64,000 nucleotides of DNA from Paramoeba atlantica (taxonomy: Eukaryota > Discosea). The notes beneath the pieces were generated by a model that saw nothing but the letters and a program-made list of their open reading frames with translations, was not told the origin of the DNA and made no database searches. Numbering within the stretch: position 1 is the first letter of the stretch; the number at the start of each line of letters is the position of its first letter. Both the position numbers and the translations under genes were made by a program. The DNA is taken from the NCBI GenBank assembly GCA_977017575.1, contig CDRNVI010000054.1, positions 310,001 through 374,000 of the forward strand. The letters run 5' to 3'. This document shows, piece by piece, positions 49,322 through 59,325 of this stretch.

Positions 49322-50280
49322 GTGAGATACTGCACCAGGAGCGTGTTGCTTCAAACTGTCAAAGACTAGAAGGGTGTTAGAAGAGACGCGAACAAGTACG
49401 AAGTGAACTTCGTAATACTGACATGCGTACTATTCCATCATGGGATCGATTTCAGGGACAGTCCCAAACTCAAGAAGTGTCTGTGTTTGCCACACATTCC
49501 ACAATGCGACTTTTGTACCCGTTTGTATTGATTTGTACTTCTCGATTACTCGGTTGCATAAAATATCCAGAAGTCCGCATGGAATTAGATAGCCCCGGCG
49601 GCGGGCAGCGTTCCATCGATCCGCTTTATACGAAGTACTCGTTTGTTCAGTTGATGACAGAGCTACATCAATCTTATTTAATTTTGTTGCTTGATCAGAT
49701 TGTGGAACTATTTTCTGAGCAATTTCACTTTTTTCGAAAAGTTTCTTACGTGAAGCCCACGCAGAAGCCTTTAATCGCCTTCCGGATTCTGGTGATATTG
49801 GTATCTTATTAGGTTTCGTATCGCTTTCGTTTCGAACCAATGCCTTGGTGCCTTACCCCATATTTGCATTCTCTACCTTTTTGGTAAAAAAATGGTCCTT
49901 TTTTTTCGGACAACTGTTTTCGTCGTTTTTTTTCAAAACAACACTATGTAAGTCGGGGGGTACACCGCGGCACTATACATGGGGGACACCCCAGTGGGGG
50001 ACACAGTATACATGTATGTATGCTCACAGTATATGGATACTGTTATGGATAAGTGACCAAACTTTCCCTTAACTGATAAATCTTCCCAGAAAACGGACAA
50101 TTCACTTTCTTTATCACTTGCAGAACCTTCGTTAGAAAGATTAAAATATTGCACTCGTCCGCTCAACCATAGTTTTAAATCGCGAGTCACGTTTGCCAGC
50201 GAAACTTCTCGAGCAGGATTTTTGGAGAACTGTGCCGCCAATTTCTTACATCACTCATTAAGACTTATGACATACCCTTT
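49322..50280. other. Probable hAT debris and unassigned sequence
   Basis: Minus-strand frames at 49430-49840 and 49933-50241 have no clear motifs, but lie where the rest of the hAT remnant at 50281-50886 would continue. An insertion-like stretch with acatgggggacaccccagtg lies at about 49975-50000. Confidence 0.3.
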
Positions 50281-50886
50281 TCAGCTCCAATTAACTCGAG
50301 GAGATAATAGAGCAACAAGCAAATGCACAGGACTCAATGTTGGCATAAGACGATCCATCAAGACCATGCAAAGTGGCCTTGGTGCTTCATCACTTAGACG
50401 AATCCACATTCGAAGCGCCGATGACACAGTGCAATCATCGCGTTCGATAAGTTTCCCTACTAGTAGTAGGGAACTACGCGATACACTACGCGATACAGTA
50501 ACTACGCGATACACTAGCAGCTTTTCGATCCACACATACATTTTTGCCTTCGTGGAAAATGATTCCCATGCAGGATCACTAAGAGCACGTTCCACAAGAT
50601 CCAAAGTAAACCACCAACGTGTTGGACAAGGGGCTCGTCACTTTTCATAGGTTTTCCCGAGCTCTAGAATAGCACTCGTATCCTCTATGCTCATAATGTT
50701 CCCCATGAGTTGAAGTGAATGCACAAAACATACAGTATACGCAATTCCGTTTTCATCGGCAGTCATCATCAACCCCTTTTTTATTCCTGTTCCTTCGCGG
50801 CGCGATCTTTGATCTTGTGCTAGTTTTGTTCTGTTTAGGGTTTGTGTGTGCGTTTTGCGTGCTATTGGGATGAAAAAGTCATCCAA
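50281..50886 (-). mobile_element. hAT-type transposase fragment
   Basis: The minus strand has TADENGIAYTVCFVHSLQLMGN, reminiscent of the CxxHxLxL motif of hAT transposases, and in the same frame after one stop codon APCPTRWWFTLDLVERAL, resembling the TRWnS motif. The order and spacing suit hAT. Only this central part is convincing. Confidence 0.5.
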
Positions 50887-51404
50887 AAAAAGAAAATTTC
50901 AGGATAAAATTTGTGGATCTGAAGCAAAGACAGGGTAGCTGTCAGGGAGGAGGGGGGTAGGAATATTAAGCACCATTGGGACACTTAATATTCCTGGTAG
51001 GGATAATACGAGGGTATAAGAATATTAACCCAGAGAGTGGTTTATATTTCACTGCTTGGAATACTCAATGGACCGCCCAGGATGTACTACATTGGTCTGC
51101 TTTGTATTCGTGACCTGTAAAGAGGGTAAGGTGCACTCCCAGGCTTCCCACCCAGTTTCACAGCATTCAGTGCACAATGGAGACCATGTATGCTCTTCAC
51201 TATTTTTGACAAAGTACTTTTTTCGCCACGTCAATAAGGAATACGCGGGTTTTGCAACGTTTTACCAGGTTTTGCCCTTCATAGGTTTCAACCCTCTAAG
51301 AAGTATTTATAAATCCTGTGAACCGAATAATTCATAATTAGTTATTAGAGGGAGAAATACACAAAGAACAGAATTTAAAATCACAGAATCATAAATTGCC
51401 GGAA
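50887..51404. other. Intergenic with a Merlin N-terminal fragment
   Basis: At 51056-51230 the + strand reads MEYSMDRPGCTTLVCFV, nearly the same as MEYPMDCPGCTTLACLV at the start of the broken Merlin transposase at 29223. No catalytic part follows. A duplicated gaatatta-type motif lies near 50960-51030. Confidence 0.5.
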
Positions 51405-51494
51405 ATGTTCAACTCTCTCGAATGCGCTAGCATTTTCCAAAATTAGGTAATTTTTTACCCCCCGCCACACCTTTGGACTCGAACTCCTGTATGC
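51405..51494. repeat. Tc1/mariner right end just before LRR gene 6
   Basis: ctctcgaatgcgctagcatt, ttttccaaaatta and ttaccccc, ending ctcctgta, match the right-end layout of the Tc1 elements. The left end is absent. It ends about 50 bp before the LRR 6 start. Confidence 0.65.
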
Positions 51495-51544
51495 GTTTAT
51501 TTACGTTATACTTTTAGGGTTTTAATATCAATCTGAATATTTTT

Positions 51545-52084
51545 ATGGACGAAGCTCCAACGGTAGTTACCAGGCCTGCAAAGGTGCGTGGTGCACTCAA
51601 TCTTCCTCCAGAATACGACCTCGAGATGCTTACTAAGCAAATAGATGGTCACGTTTTTTCGTGGTCCGAAAAGTCATCTGGGAAACAAAAGAGATCATCC
51701 CGGAGCAATACGTTAGGTCGAGGTGATGGGGTGTTGTACCGCAATGACGAAGTACGAACTATTCGATGGCGTGAGTACGGATTATCCGGGTCTCTCAACT
51801 GGGCATTTATTCCCCGAAACATGCGTTGTATTGATGTGAGTTATAATGACTTAACAGGAGAGGTGGAATGGGGCATGTTGCCCCCTACGTTGGTTCAGTT
51901 GTGGCTGTCTTCAAATCGCTTTACTGGGGAGATCGATTTTTCCTGCCTACCCCAGACGTTGCAGGTTCTAGACCTGCATTGTAATGATTTTTCTGGAACG
52001 GTATTATTCGAATCACGCCCAAAGGGACTCTTTTATCTTCGTCTTAGTAGGAATCCTAGAATCAAGAGCTGTATGGCTATATAA
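51545..52084 (+). CDS. LRR protein 6, short and without N-cap cysteines
   Basis: This 179-residue member has the N-cap AKVRGALNLPPEYDLEMLTK, but where others have CxWxGVxC there is a Ser/Lys/Arg-rich stretch (EKSSGKQKRSSRSNTLG). The strand VRTIRWREYGLSGSLNW follows, then three to four repeats (LPPTLVQLWLSSNRFTG, LPQTLQVLDLHCNDFSG). Both N-cap cysteines are absent together, as in LRR gene 1. It ends early, so it may be a decaying copy, but the frame is open. Confidence 0.8.
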   Translation: MDEAPTVVTRPAKVRGALNLPPEYDLEMLTKQIDGHVFSWSEKSSGKQKRSSRSNTLGRGDGVLYRNDEVRTIRWREYGLSGSLNWAFIPRNMRCIDVSYNDLTGEVEWGMLPPTLVQLWLSSNRFTGEIDFSCLPQTLQVLDLHCNDFSGTVLFESRPKGLFYLRLSRNPRIKSCMAI

Positions 52085-53050
52085 TGTAAGGATCAGCACT
52101 TTCACGGAAACTGTACAGTGCGTATGATAGGGATATACAGGGACATGAAAGGTAATAGGCCACTTTTTATTAGCACGTTGCGACCTTAGCTACTATTAGT
52201 TCTCTTTAGTTACTCGAATAGAATAATTTTCTTTTCTTCGTGACCTTGTTCTTTCTTTAGTGAACAGCTAGTGTTTGATTACGAGAAAAAACGTATGGCA
52301 TCCGCGCGTGGCGATGCATGACGCCGAAGAAGTGGGAACTGATGACAGTATTTAACATCAACTCGACTGTGAATATAGTGTTGTGCACTCGTGAGAAGAC
52401 TCACAGAAGACTCACTGCAGTTAAACGAATATGTAATACAGGATATGCACTTACGCTGTACACCCTGCATTATACCGTGACCCCCCCCTTTAATATGGAC
52501 AGGGGGTACCTCCCCTTTATTATGGACAAATCCGACCGGGCGCCGCGGAGAATTTGAAAGTAATTAAATGCAGTAGTACGTATTGCCCAGTAACATTGAT
52601 ATAGTATCGCCCAGTAACATTGAATGCACGCCCTGTTTATTCTTGTTTTTTTCAGAAATCAGGTGGAACCCATTGCTTGCTAAAATTCCAACGAAATAGA
52701 ACATCCTTGTCTTTAGGTTAAGGAGCTTAATGGATAAGGAGTTAAACTCCTTATCCGGCTCGTCAGACCACATCCCCCACAGCTCCAACCCTTGTTTCCG
52801 AATCTTTCCCTCCACCTTCTGCGTGGGCTCGTTAGGCTCGTCTTTCCGACGAAAAACCGCACGCACTCTTACCACTGGTCGCTCGCCTGTCGCAATCATC
52901 AATTTTTTTCTAACGACTCCACACAACTGATGTAAAGATTGGGTGGGCAACGGCTCGGTAGGCGCGAGGTCGTCTGCCCCTGGTGTTACACCCCCGCCAA
53001 AAAGTATTGTAATTTATTAGTATCGACCACGAATTTTTGGTCCACACCCT
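52085..53050. other. Intergenic with a pogo-like end
   Basis: At 52478-52535 there is accgtgacccccccctttaa, then tatggaca, and cccctttattatggaca: the left end of a C-run plus word element, related to 53425-53490. A 128-codon minus-strand frame (52564-52950) has no recognisable motif. Confidence 0.45.
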
Positions 53051-53400
53051 CAAGGTGGCGGAGTGGCAAGAATTCAAAGTTTGAAGTACATGGTGCTCAG
53101 ACGGCGAGTTCAAACCCGATCATCGCAATATTCCTGACGGCCTCACTCTAAGAGGCTGGGCTGAGAACCGACTAGGCCCAGTACTCGGAGGACCGTCCCG
53201 GACCCTCCCCTCAGGGAACCAGCTCCCTTACCCGGCTTACGTCTCTTGGGTAAGCCGTGTTGACGTACAGTTCGTCGACGCAGCGTGTTGGCAACAGCAC
53301 GTTGGTGCCGCCTTGGACAAGCGGAAACTGGTAGAAGACGTCGGCCTCGGAACTTCCAAATCTGTCTGTGAAGGGTCTGGCTTGCCAGCGACCATCCGGA
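53051..53400 (+). repeat. SINE-like element, 5' half with tRNA-like head
   Basis: The head has a perfect A box (tggcggagtgg at 53056) and a B box-like gagttcaaaccc at 53106, spaced as in a tRNA with a long variable arm. The acceptor and T stems do not pair well, so this is not a working tRNA gene. The body matches the copy at 41330 (aagcggaaactggtaga). Confidence 0.65.
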
Positions 53401-53424
53401 GCAATCCGGAATTTGGATTGGATC

Positions 53425-53490
53425 ACCCCCCCCCCTTTATTATGGACAAAAGCTGAAAAAGTGTCCATAATAAAGGGGGAGTCACAGTAC
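53425..53490. repeat. Short foldback (TTTATTATGGACA family)
   Basis: ccccccctttattatggaca, a spacer aaagctgaaaaag, and tgtccataataaaggggg form a near-perfect hairpin, followed by agtcacagtaca. It is the smallest of the C-run plus word elements. Confidence 0.85.
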
Positions 53491-53729
53491 AGGGATACAA
53501 GTTTTTTCAGCGTCTTGTGCAAGAATGCTAGACAGGAGATAGATTGCCGTACGAAGGTCAGTATACTTTTCTCGGATTTTTCGACTTGAGGGTCTGTTCC
53601 CAGAGATTCTTGTGAAACCCCTTCACGAGCAGAGAAAATGTGTTTTATGTGGTGGTAGTAGTAGTTGCTGTGCGAGTAGTGCCCTACCCATGGACAATCA
53701 ATGCATTTCAAGTGTGTGCGCTGTTGCAT

Positions 53730-54263
53730 TCACGTGGTAGGGACGAGGATGACGAACAGTAACTAACAAAAGTGTTCAAATGTTTTCACAAATTTTAATG
53801 TTTTTATATTTTACAAAAGAGATGCAGAGGATAATGCAGTAGTATATTACAGTAGTGTAGGCTGGAGTAGTGCTTATATTCCCACGTACTTAGACTTCAT
53901 CAACGATCTTACAATAAAAAACTATGAAAGATATAATGCGAGCCCAACACTTGAACACTTTTTTCACCTTTTTGAGATTATTTTTTTTGACCAAAACTTT
54001 GCCTGACTTCACCCTTACCAAACCAAAATGACCAAAACTTAATACTTCGTAAGTCCCCCCTTCGCCCTAATTAAAGTGTTCAAGTGTTGGACTCGCATTA
54101 TATCTTTCATAGTTTTTTATTGTAAGATCGCTGATGAAGTCTAAGAAGATATCATTGTTTGGCGCTGCTGCACTGGTACGTAAGCGGTCTTAGAGAATGA
54201 CATGTTCGGAGTTTGAGACTGGTCGACCCTTTCAGGTTGCGTCAAGCGATCAGGTGATACATA
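53730..54263. other. Intergenic with a foldback MITE
   Basis: Apart from the MITE at 53889-54145 I recognise only possible LINE sequence on the minus strand at 54141-54263, continuous with 55010-55260. Confidence 0.4.
53889..54145. repeat. 257-bp MITE with arms of about 73 bp
   Basis: The left arm, cttagacttcatcaacgatc to ttgaacacttt, is repeated in inverse at 54073-54145 with only a few differences. The loop has no coding content. I cannot assign a superfamily. Confidence 0.88.
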
Positions 54264-55007
54264 CAGGGGTGTAAATTTGGATGTGGGGGGGGGTCTAAAA
54301 TTTGTAAAAATTAACCAATTTTGGAAAATAATAGCGCATTCGAGAGCTCCCGAACAGGGCTCATTAACGTAACAAGGCCGAACTATGCACAAGGGGGTAT
54401 TGCCCCCTAGACAAAGCGCCCCCAAAAGCTATTTGCAACTTTCTAAAACAATAGCAAATATCGAAAAAAAAAATTAATAATTGCTATTATCGTCGATTAA
54501 TCCCAATCACAATACAGCATCCCTTTCGAAAGCTCTTCATGGCATTTTCATGGGCCTTGAAACCCTGCTTCGATCGCAATGATCAAATCTGCACTATTCC
54601 GAGGGGCTCAACCATTTTTGGAGTCGCCCACTATGGAACATGATTTTTTAGCGCGAAATAGATTGTGTTGTTTCGTAATCAGCAACAAGAACCATGCACC
54701 AGCTTGCTTTTACGTGCCCAGGCGAAGAATAAACCCTTTCGTAGTCTTTGCGTTCGGGTGATGGCCCACAACCCCATCTTTGTAGCATTAATCAGGGGAG
54801 AAATCAGAAAAACTGTCAAAAATGCAAAATTTTACCTCCCAAAAAACTAATTTTTTTTACGTGCACTCGAAATTCTAATTAACGCAGATGCCGTACATGC
54901 ACGTTCATGAGCCCAGTTCGAGAGCTCTCGAATGCGCTATAATTTTCCAAAATTGGCCAAGTTTTACAAACTTTAGACCCCGCCCCACATCCAAATTTAC
55001 ACCCCTG
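54264..55007. mobile_element. Tc1/mariner element, internally deleted
   Basis: Inverted repeats of about 110 bp start CAGGGGTGTAAATTTGGATG and are flanked by TA (54262-54263, 55008-55009). A minus-strand stretch around 54500-54600 (ADLIIAIEAGFQGP) resembles the C-terminus of a Tc1 transposase. The element lies inside LINE sequence. Confidence 0.85.
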
Positions 55008-55009
55008 TA

Positions 55010-55270
55010 TGTCAGGGGTGTGACTTCAACGAGATTGCTCCCCTTAGGTAAGATAATGTCAACGTGTTGCCCCCTCCGACCATGTCGCGTCGTTTCGGCG
55101 AGCACAGAGTTTACTCCCTCTGATGACCACCTGTGTTGTGCTTTCCCGAATCTTTTGACCAAAATATGGTCCCCATTGAGGACGGTGGTGATCCATTTGC
55201 ATGATTGGAATCCCCGGGCACCTACTTCGAAGGCTAGTATGTAGGCGTCCAGTTTTTCCTGTCGCCTATT
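55010..55270 (-). mobile_element. LINE fragment, endonuclease C-terminus
   Basis: The minus strand reads EKLDAYILAFEVGARGFQSC, matching FEVGARGLPS of the large LINE, then LNGDHILVKRFGKAQHRW. The catalytic residues are not included. The Tc1 element at 54264 interrupts it. Confidence 0.65.
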
Positions 55271-55497
55271 GTATCCTGTCGCATATTGTATTTCTCAGAT
55301 TTCCTGCGATGTGCATTTTCGGCGTTTTCTCCCCATGTTCGATAAGGAGCTCTGTCCTGTTGTGAAGTTTTAGATATTCTTTGGACGAGCAATATATCCT
55401 GCTCTCTGAGCCAGGTTGGCAGGTTACGTCCTGGTAGGTCAAAATGTGTAGGTCAAAGTCAGTTCCTGATCCTTCCCGAATATGTCTAGCAAATTCA

Positions 55498-55894
55498 TTA
55501 GGGACGAAGTTGTGTCGGAATGTGTACCTTCTCTGATTTGACGAACTCCTTGATGTGATTCACAGCGTAGTGGCGGTAATAATCGCTGAGGTTTCGTAAC
55601 CTTTCCAGAAATCGCTTTCCAGGAACAGTGCACGCGCTGACCAGATGGGGGAGAATGAAGGTACGAAGGGTTTCAAGATCGCGGTGCTTCACCAACTTCC
55701 AATGAGTAGACCCATGTTCCGCCCCTCTTACTCTGTGAGTGTCGCGAACCACCAGCCCCGCTGTCGTTGACGATGACCCCGGTTCTTCGTTTGTACTTCC
55801 GCTTACCTATGAACGTCTCGTCCACTCGGATTCGCGAAAACCTGTTGTCAAGATTTCGCTCCTGATCAAGTTCAGCCTCCCCGAGGTGTCGCAA
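55498..55894 (-). mobile_element. Merlin transposase fragment, third lineage
   Basis: The minus strand has IRVDETFIGKRKYKRRTG, the first catalytic Asp motif of ISXO2-like transposases, and after a frame change RGAEHGSTHWKLVKHRD and RNLSDYYRHYAVNHI. It is truncated, and I see no inverted repeats around it. Confidence 0.65.
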
Positions 55895-56116
55895 GATGTC
55901 CCCACAACCTTTCGTTCCTACAAATGTGTTCTTTTAGCTTCACTCGTTGTGCCCCAGGAGAGTGTCATTTTCAGCACAGTATGAGAAATTTTCAACTTCG
56001 AGAAAAACGTATTTTACACGGACATGATTTTTTCCTCGTACCCCTCATTATGCTATTTATTCCTAAACAAACGCTATAAATTTCATTTTTTCGCATTTTT
56101 ATTCCCTATCCCCCCA

Positions 56117-57082
56117 ATGCGTCTGTCTTCCTTCTGCATCCTCGCAGCCCTCCTTGTCTTCCCCGCAACCTCCCTGGCTGCCGCCCCCTCCACCGGTCCC
56201 CCCAACCCCTCCCCGTCCTCCGGTCGTCAACGTACCAAAAGTGCCGCACGTCGACTCTATCATGCCGCGAAACGTAAAATCCACGAAACCTTTGCGGATG
56301 AAGCGGAGGAAGAGGAGCATGAGAAGAAAAAGAACAGCAATAAGAAAGGAATCCATAAAGCACTCAACACATTTAGCGATTCGGATTCCGTTCTCCCGCA
56401 CGCGCTACACGACACCGCGCCGTTTGATACTTCTGCGATTCAGCACTCCGCAACGCAATTCGCCACTGATTTGGGATCCGAGCTCGCGGAACAAGCGCTG
56501 GCGGATTTGGAGAATGCGGAGACCCCAAGTCCGCATAGTTTGTTTCATCGGGTGAAAGCAAAGGCAAAGGCGTTTCTTCCCGGAGGGGAGAGTGGGGAAG
56601 AGATGAAGCTTTCATCTTCTGATTCTAATTCGGCATCTGATCGGGATCATACGGTGGAGGAAACCGAAGGCTATGTCTCGCGTATGATGTCGGGGGTTCA
56701 AAACTGGTGGGCAGGGAGCGATGGGGAAAAGAAAGAAGAAAATGCTCTAATGCCTCAAGAAATTGTAGACCCCATGACTGAGTTGCAGAAGGCCCATGCC
56801 CAGCTTTCGGAAATGATACAGGAGGAAGAGCAGGAGGAAAACGGAAGCGTCAAGTTGCGTTCCGCGAAACGAGCCGGGAAGTGGACCCCAAAGTACATTG
56901 TGCTGTGCGTGGGGATAAGTCTGGGACTGGTGCTGCTGCTCGCGACCGTGGCGATCTCGGGGTATAACCGGTACAAGCTCGCGCACCGTCCCGTGAGTGC
57001 GTTGGAGCGGAGCTTATGTGGGTCCAGTAGCCTAGCTCGCTCGCGTGCGGTGCGGAAGAATCCGTGTTACACCTACTTCTAA
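56117..57082 (+). CDS. Type I membrane protein of unknown function
   Basis: I chose the Met at 56117, which begins a clear signal peptide (MRLSSFCILAALLVFPATSLAAAP); the 31 codons before it look like untranslated sequence. The mature part is about 250 hydrophilic residues rich in Glu, Lys, Ser and Ala with likely helices (ARRLYHAAKRKIHETF, SELAEQALADLE). Then comes one transmembrane helix (YIVLCVGISLGLVLLLATVAI) and a short basic cytoplasmic tail. No domain is recognised. By design it resembles an ER or surface anchor protein. Confidence 0.7.
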   Translation: MRLSSFCILAALLVFPATSLAAAPSTGPPNPSPSSGRQRTKSAARRLYHAAKRKIHETFADEAEEEEHEKKKNSNKKGIHKALNTFSDSDSVLPHALHDTAPFDTSAIQHSATQFATDLGSELAEQALADLENAETPSPHSLFHRVKAKAKAFLPGGESGEEMKLSSSDSNSASDRDHTVEETEGYVSRMMSGVQNWWAGSDGEKKEENALMPQEIVDPMTELQKAHAQLSEMIQEEEQEENGSVKLRSAKRAGKWTPKYIVLCVGISLGLVLLLATVAISGYNRYKLAHRPVSALERSLCGSSSLARSRAVRKNPCYTYF

Positions 57083-57520
57083 ATATGTTGATGAAGAAAA
57101 CGATTTTGAAATGTGGAATTGGTATATACACAGGACCTCGTATGGAACAAATGAGTTGATGCATATTTTGTGGAACGAAACGTGTTTCACAATACGTAAT
57201 ATGTAGGGGCAATTTCGTTTACAATGACATTTTTAGGTTTCGAGAAAATTGGGAGTTCGAATATTTGTATATAGAGCGATATTTCTTGCGAACAATGAAT
57301 CACAATGAAGATGATGTAGACTAGTTGCTGAATTTTGCGAATATTTTGAAAGAAAACAGTTTTAGTTTTTGAGGTCCACCATTTGTTGCGTATACCAATG
57401 CAGAAATTTTTTCATCACTATAAACAAGAGGGATAAAGAAACGTTTTCATACAATGTTTACCGATGATTCATATTTCCAATTCCTCAAAACCATTTTTCT
57501 AACGCATATCTTTCCAAACA
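57083..57520. other. Intergenic, nothing recognised
   Basis: AT-rich sequence between two + strand genes, with no long frame or repeat. Confidence 0.4.
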
Positions 57521-57766
57521 ATGTCTCGGGACGACAAACCCCTTAACGTTTGTCACGACAAAACAGAATATACCCGAATCCCGCAAGACTTTTTAGAGGA
57601 CGAACAAAAGCGTGGAGCCCAAGGCTCGGATGCTCTGAAACCCTGTGCCACCTGTGGTCGGTGCTTCCACCTTTCCCGAATAGACAAACATCAGAGTATT
57701 TGTCAAAACAATCAGCACAGTAGCACTCGTCGAGGTGTCTATAGGATACATCCTGCTCAAGAGTAA
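57521..57766 (+). CDS. Small C2HC zinc-finger protein
   Basis: The 81-residue protein has one zinc finger, CATCGRCFHLSRIDKHQSIC, with the spacing C-x2-C-x12-H-x3-C of ZC2HC1-type fingers (the consensus also has GRxF and R before the His). The rest is hydrophilic. Proteins of this kind occur widely in eukaryotes, often in several finger copies, and some are ciliary; the role here is unknown. The small size is unusual but the finger is complete. It lies upstream of aldolase on the same strand. Confidence 0.7.
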   Translation: MSRDDKPLNVCHDKTEYTRIPQDFLEDEQKRGAQGSDALKPCATCGRCFHLSRIDKHQSICQNNQHSSTRRGVYRIHPAQE

Positions 57767-58149
57767 CGTTCAACAGAGTGGGCTAACGTAACGTTTGGAA
57801 TTACTCGCCAAGCTCGCTCTGTCCATTTGAGGGACCATCAGGCCACGTATCGAGGATACCAGGATACAATTCTGAAACCATGTGTAGCCCGAACCTCTCA
57901 CTCCAATTTTACAAACAACATTTGTACGTATTTATGCTGTACAAAACATGTTTTATTTTCTAAAGTGACCTTATCCTTCTAAAACTAAAAATACAAACCT
58001 AGAATTAAAATGAGATTCCTAAAAAAAATTGAAAAAAAATTAAGATAAAAAATGAAAATGTAAAAACTGTAAATAAATTTTTAACTTAAAAAAAACAATA
58101 AAAAAAGAAAAACAACCTTATCCTCTCCCTCTCTATTCGTATCCCCACC
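57767..58149. other. Intergenic, A-rich then C-rich
   Basis: Long A runs near 58020-58100 are followed by the pyrimidine-rich lead of the aldolase gene. No other feature is seen. Confidence 0.4.
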
Positions 58150-59325
58150 ATGTCCCACCCCCTCCCCATGTCCCTCTCCCTCACCCTCCCCCCCCTCCCC
58201 CTTCCCCCCACCACCTACACCGCCCTCACCACCACCGTCGCCCAGCTCCTGCAACCCGGCAAAGGGATCCTGGCCGCCGACGAGAGCACCGGCACCTGTG
58301 CGAAGCGATTCGACCCGATCGGTCTCGAGAACACTGTCGAAAACCGACAAAGGTACCGGGAGTTAATGCTCGCGGCTCCGGGGCTGGAAGACTGCATCAG
58401 TGGAGTGATCCTCCATGAGGAGACGCTGGGGCAAAGCGCGCGTGGCACTGGGGAGTCCTTTGCGAAGTTACTCGAAGGTAAAGGCATTGTTCCCGGGATT
58501 AAAACCGATGCCGGGCTTGTGCCGTTTGCGGCGGGAGCCGAAGGGGAGCAGATGACGATGGGGCTGGAGGGGTATGTGGCTCGACTGGAGAAGTATAAAG
58601 CCCTGGGGGCTCGTTTTACGAAATGGCGGAATGTGTACCGGTTGGATGCGCAGGGAAAGGTCTCGGCAAGTTTGGTGGAGTATAATGCCGCGACCCTGGC
58701 GATGTATGCGAAGTTAACGCAAAGTGTGGGGTTGGTGCCGATTGTGGAACCGGAGGTTTTGATGGAGGGGGGGCATAGTTTAGCGCAGTGTGCGGCCGCG
58801 AGTGTTCGGATCTGGCGTGCGGTGGCGGAGAAATTGTCGGAGTATGGTGTGGTCTGGGAGGGGATGTTGTTAAAACCCAGTATGGTCGTCCCTGGGGTCG
58901 AGAGTGCGGAAAAGAAGAACATGGAGACGACGGATATGGGCGCTGAAATTGCCAAAGCGACCGTGTACGCCTTACGTCGGGCTCTCCCGGCCGCGTGCCC
59001 CGGGGTTGTATTCCTCTCCGGCGGGTTGAGTGAGAAGGAAGCCACGCGGTACTTAAATGAGATGAATAAGGGGGCGGAGGGTTTGCAGGAGGTTCCGGGG
59101 GTTAGCTCCCCGCTTCCTTGGCAGCTGCGCTTTTCCTATGCTCGTGCGCTCCAGAGCTCAGCACTGCGACTATGGCAGGGGAAGGAGGAGAATGTGGAAA
59201 AAGCCCGGCAGGGATTACTGCACCGCGCACGGATGAACTCGCTAGCAACGTTGGGGAAGTACGATGCGAAGGAGGATGTTTGTGGTGAGGAGCAGTCATT
59301 GTTTGTCAAAGGTTACTCCTACTAA
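58150..59325 (+). CDS. Fructose-bisphosphate aldolase, class I
   Basis: The 391-residue enzyme cleaves fructose 1,6-bisphosphate into dihydroxyacetone phosphate and glyceraldehyde 3-phosphate in glycolysis or gluconeogenesis. The Schiff-base lysine is K242 in LLKPSMV. Other active-site residues are present: D44 in LAADES, K118 in GIKTD, K158 in RFTKWRNV, and E200 in VPIVEPEV. The C-terminus KGYSY ends in the catalytic Tyr, as usual. It is about 25 residues longer than muscle aldolase, because of a Leu/Pro-rich N-terminus, which might be a targeting peptide or simply reflect the C-rich gene start. A second Met at residue 7 is possible. C-rich at the 5' end, G-rich at the 3' end. Confidence 0.96.
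   Translation: MSHPLPMSLSLTLPPLPLPPTTYTALTTTVAQLLQPGKGILAADESTGTCAKRFDPIGLENTVENRQRYRELMLAAPGLEDCISGVILHEETLGQSARGTGESFAKLLEGKGIVPGIKTDAGLVPFAAGAEGEQMTMGLEGYVARLEKYKALGARFTKWRNVYRLDAQGKVSASLVEYNAATLAMYAKLTQSVGLVPIVEPEVLMEGGHSLAQCAAASVRIWRAVAEKLSEYGVVWEGMLLKPSMVVPGVESAEKKNMETTDMGAEIAKATVYALRRALPAACPGVVFLSGGLSEKEATRYLNEMNKGAEGLQEVPGVSSPLPWQLRFSYARALQSSALRLWQGKEENVEKARQGLLHRARMNSLATLGKYDAKEDVCGEEQSLFVKGYSY

Noticed and set aside
52564-52950. 128-codon minus-strand ORF
   Set aside because: It has basic segments but no family motif, and lies in transposon debris on the strand that carries no host gene.
53051-53125. tRNA-Leu gene
   Set aside because: The A box is perfect but the stems do not pair and SINE body sequence follows directly.
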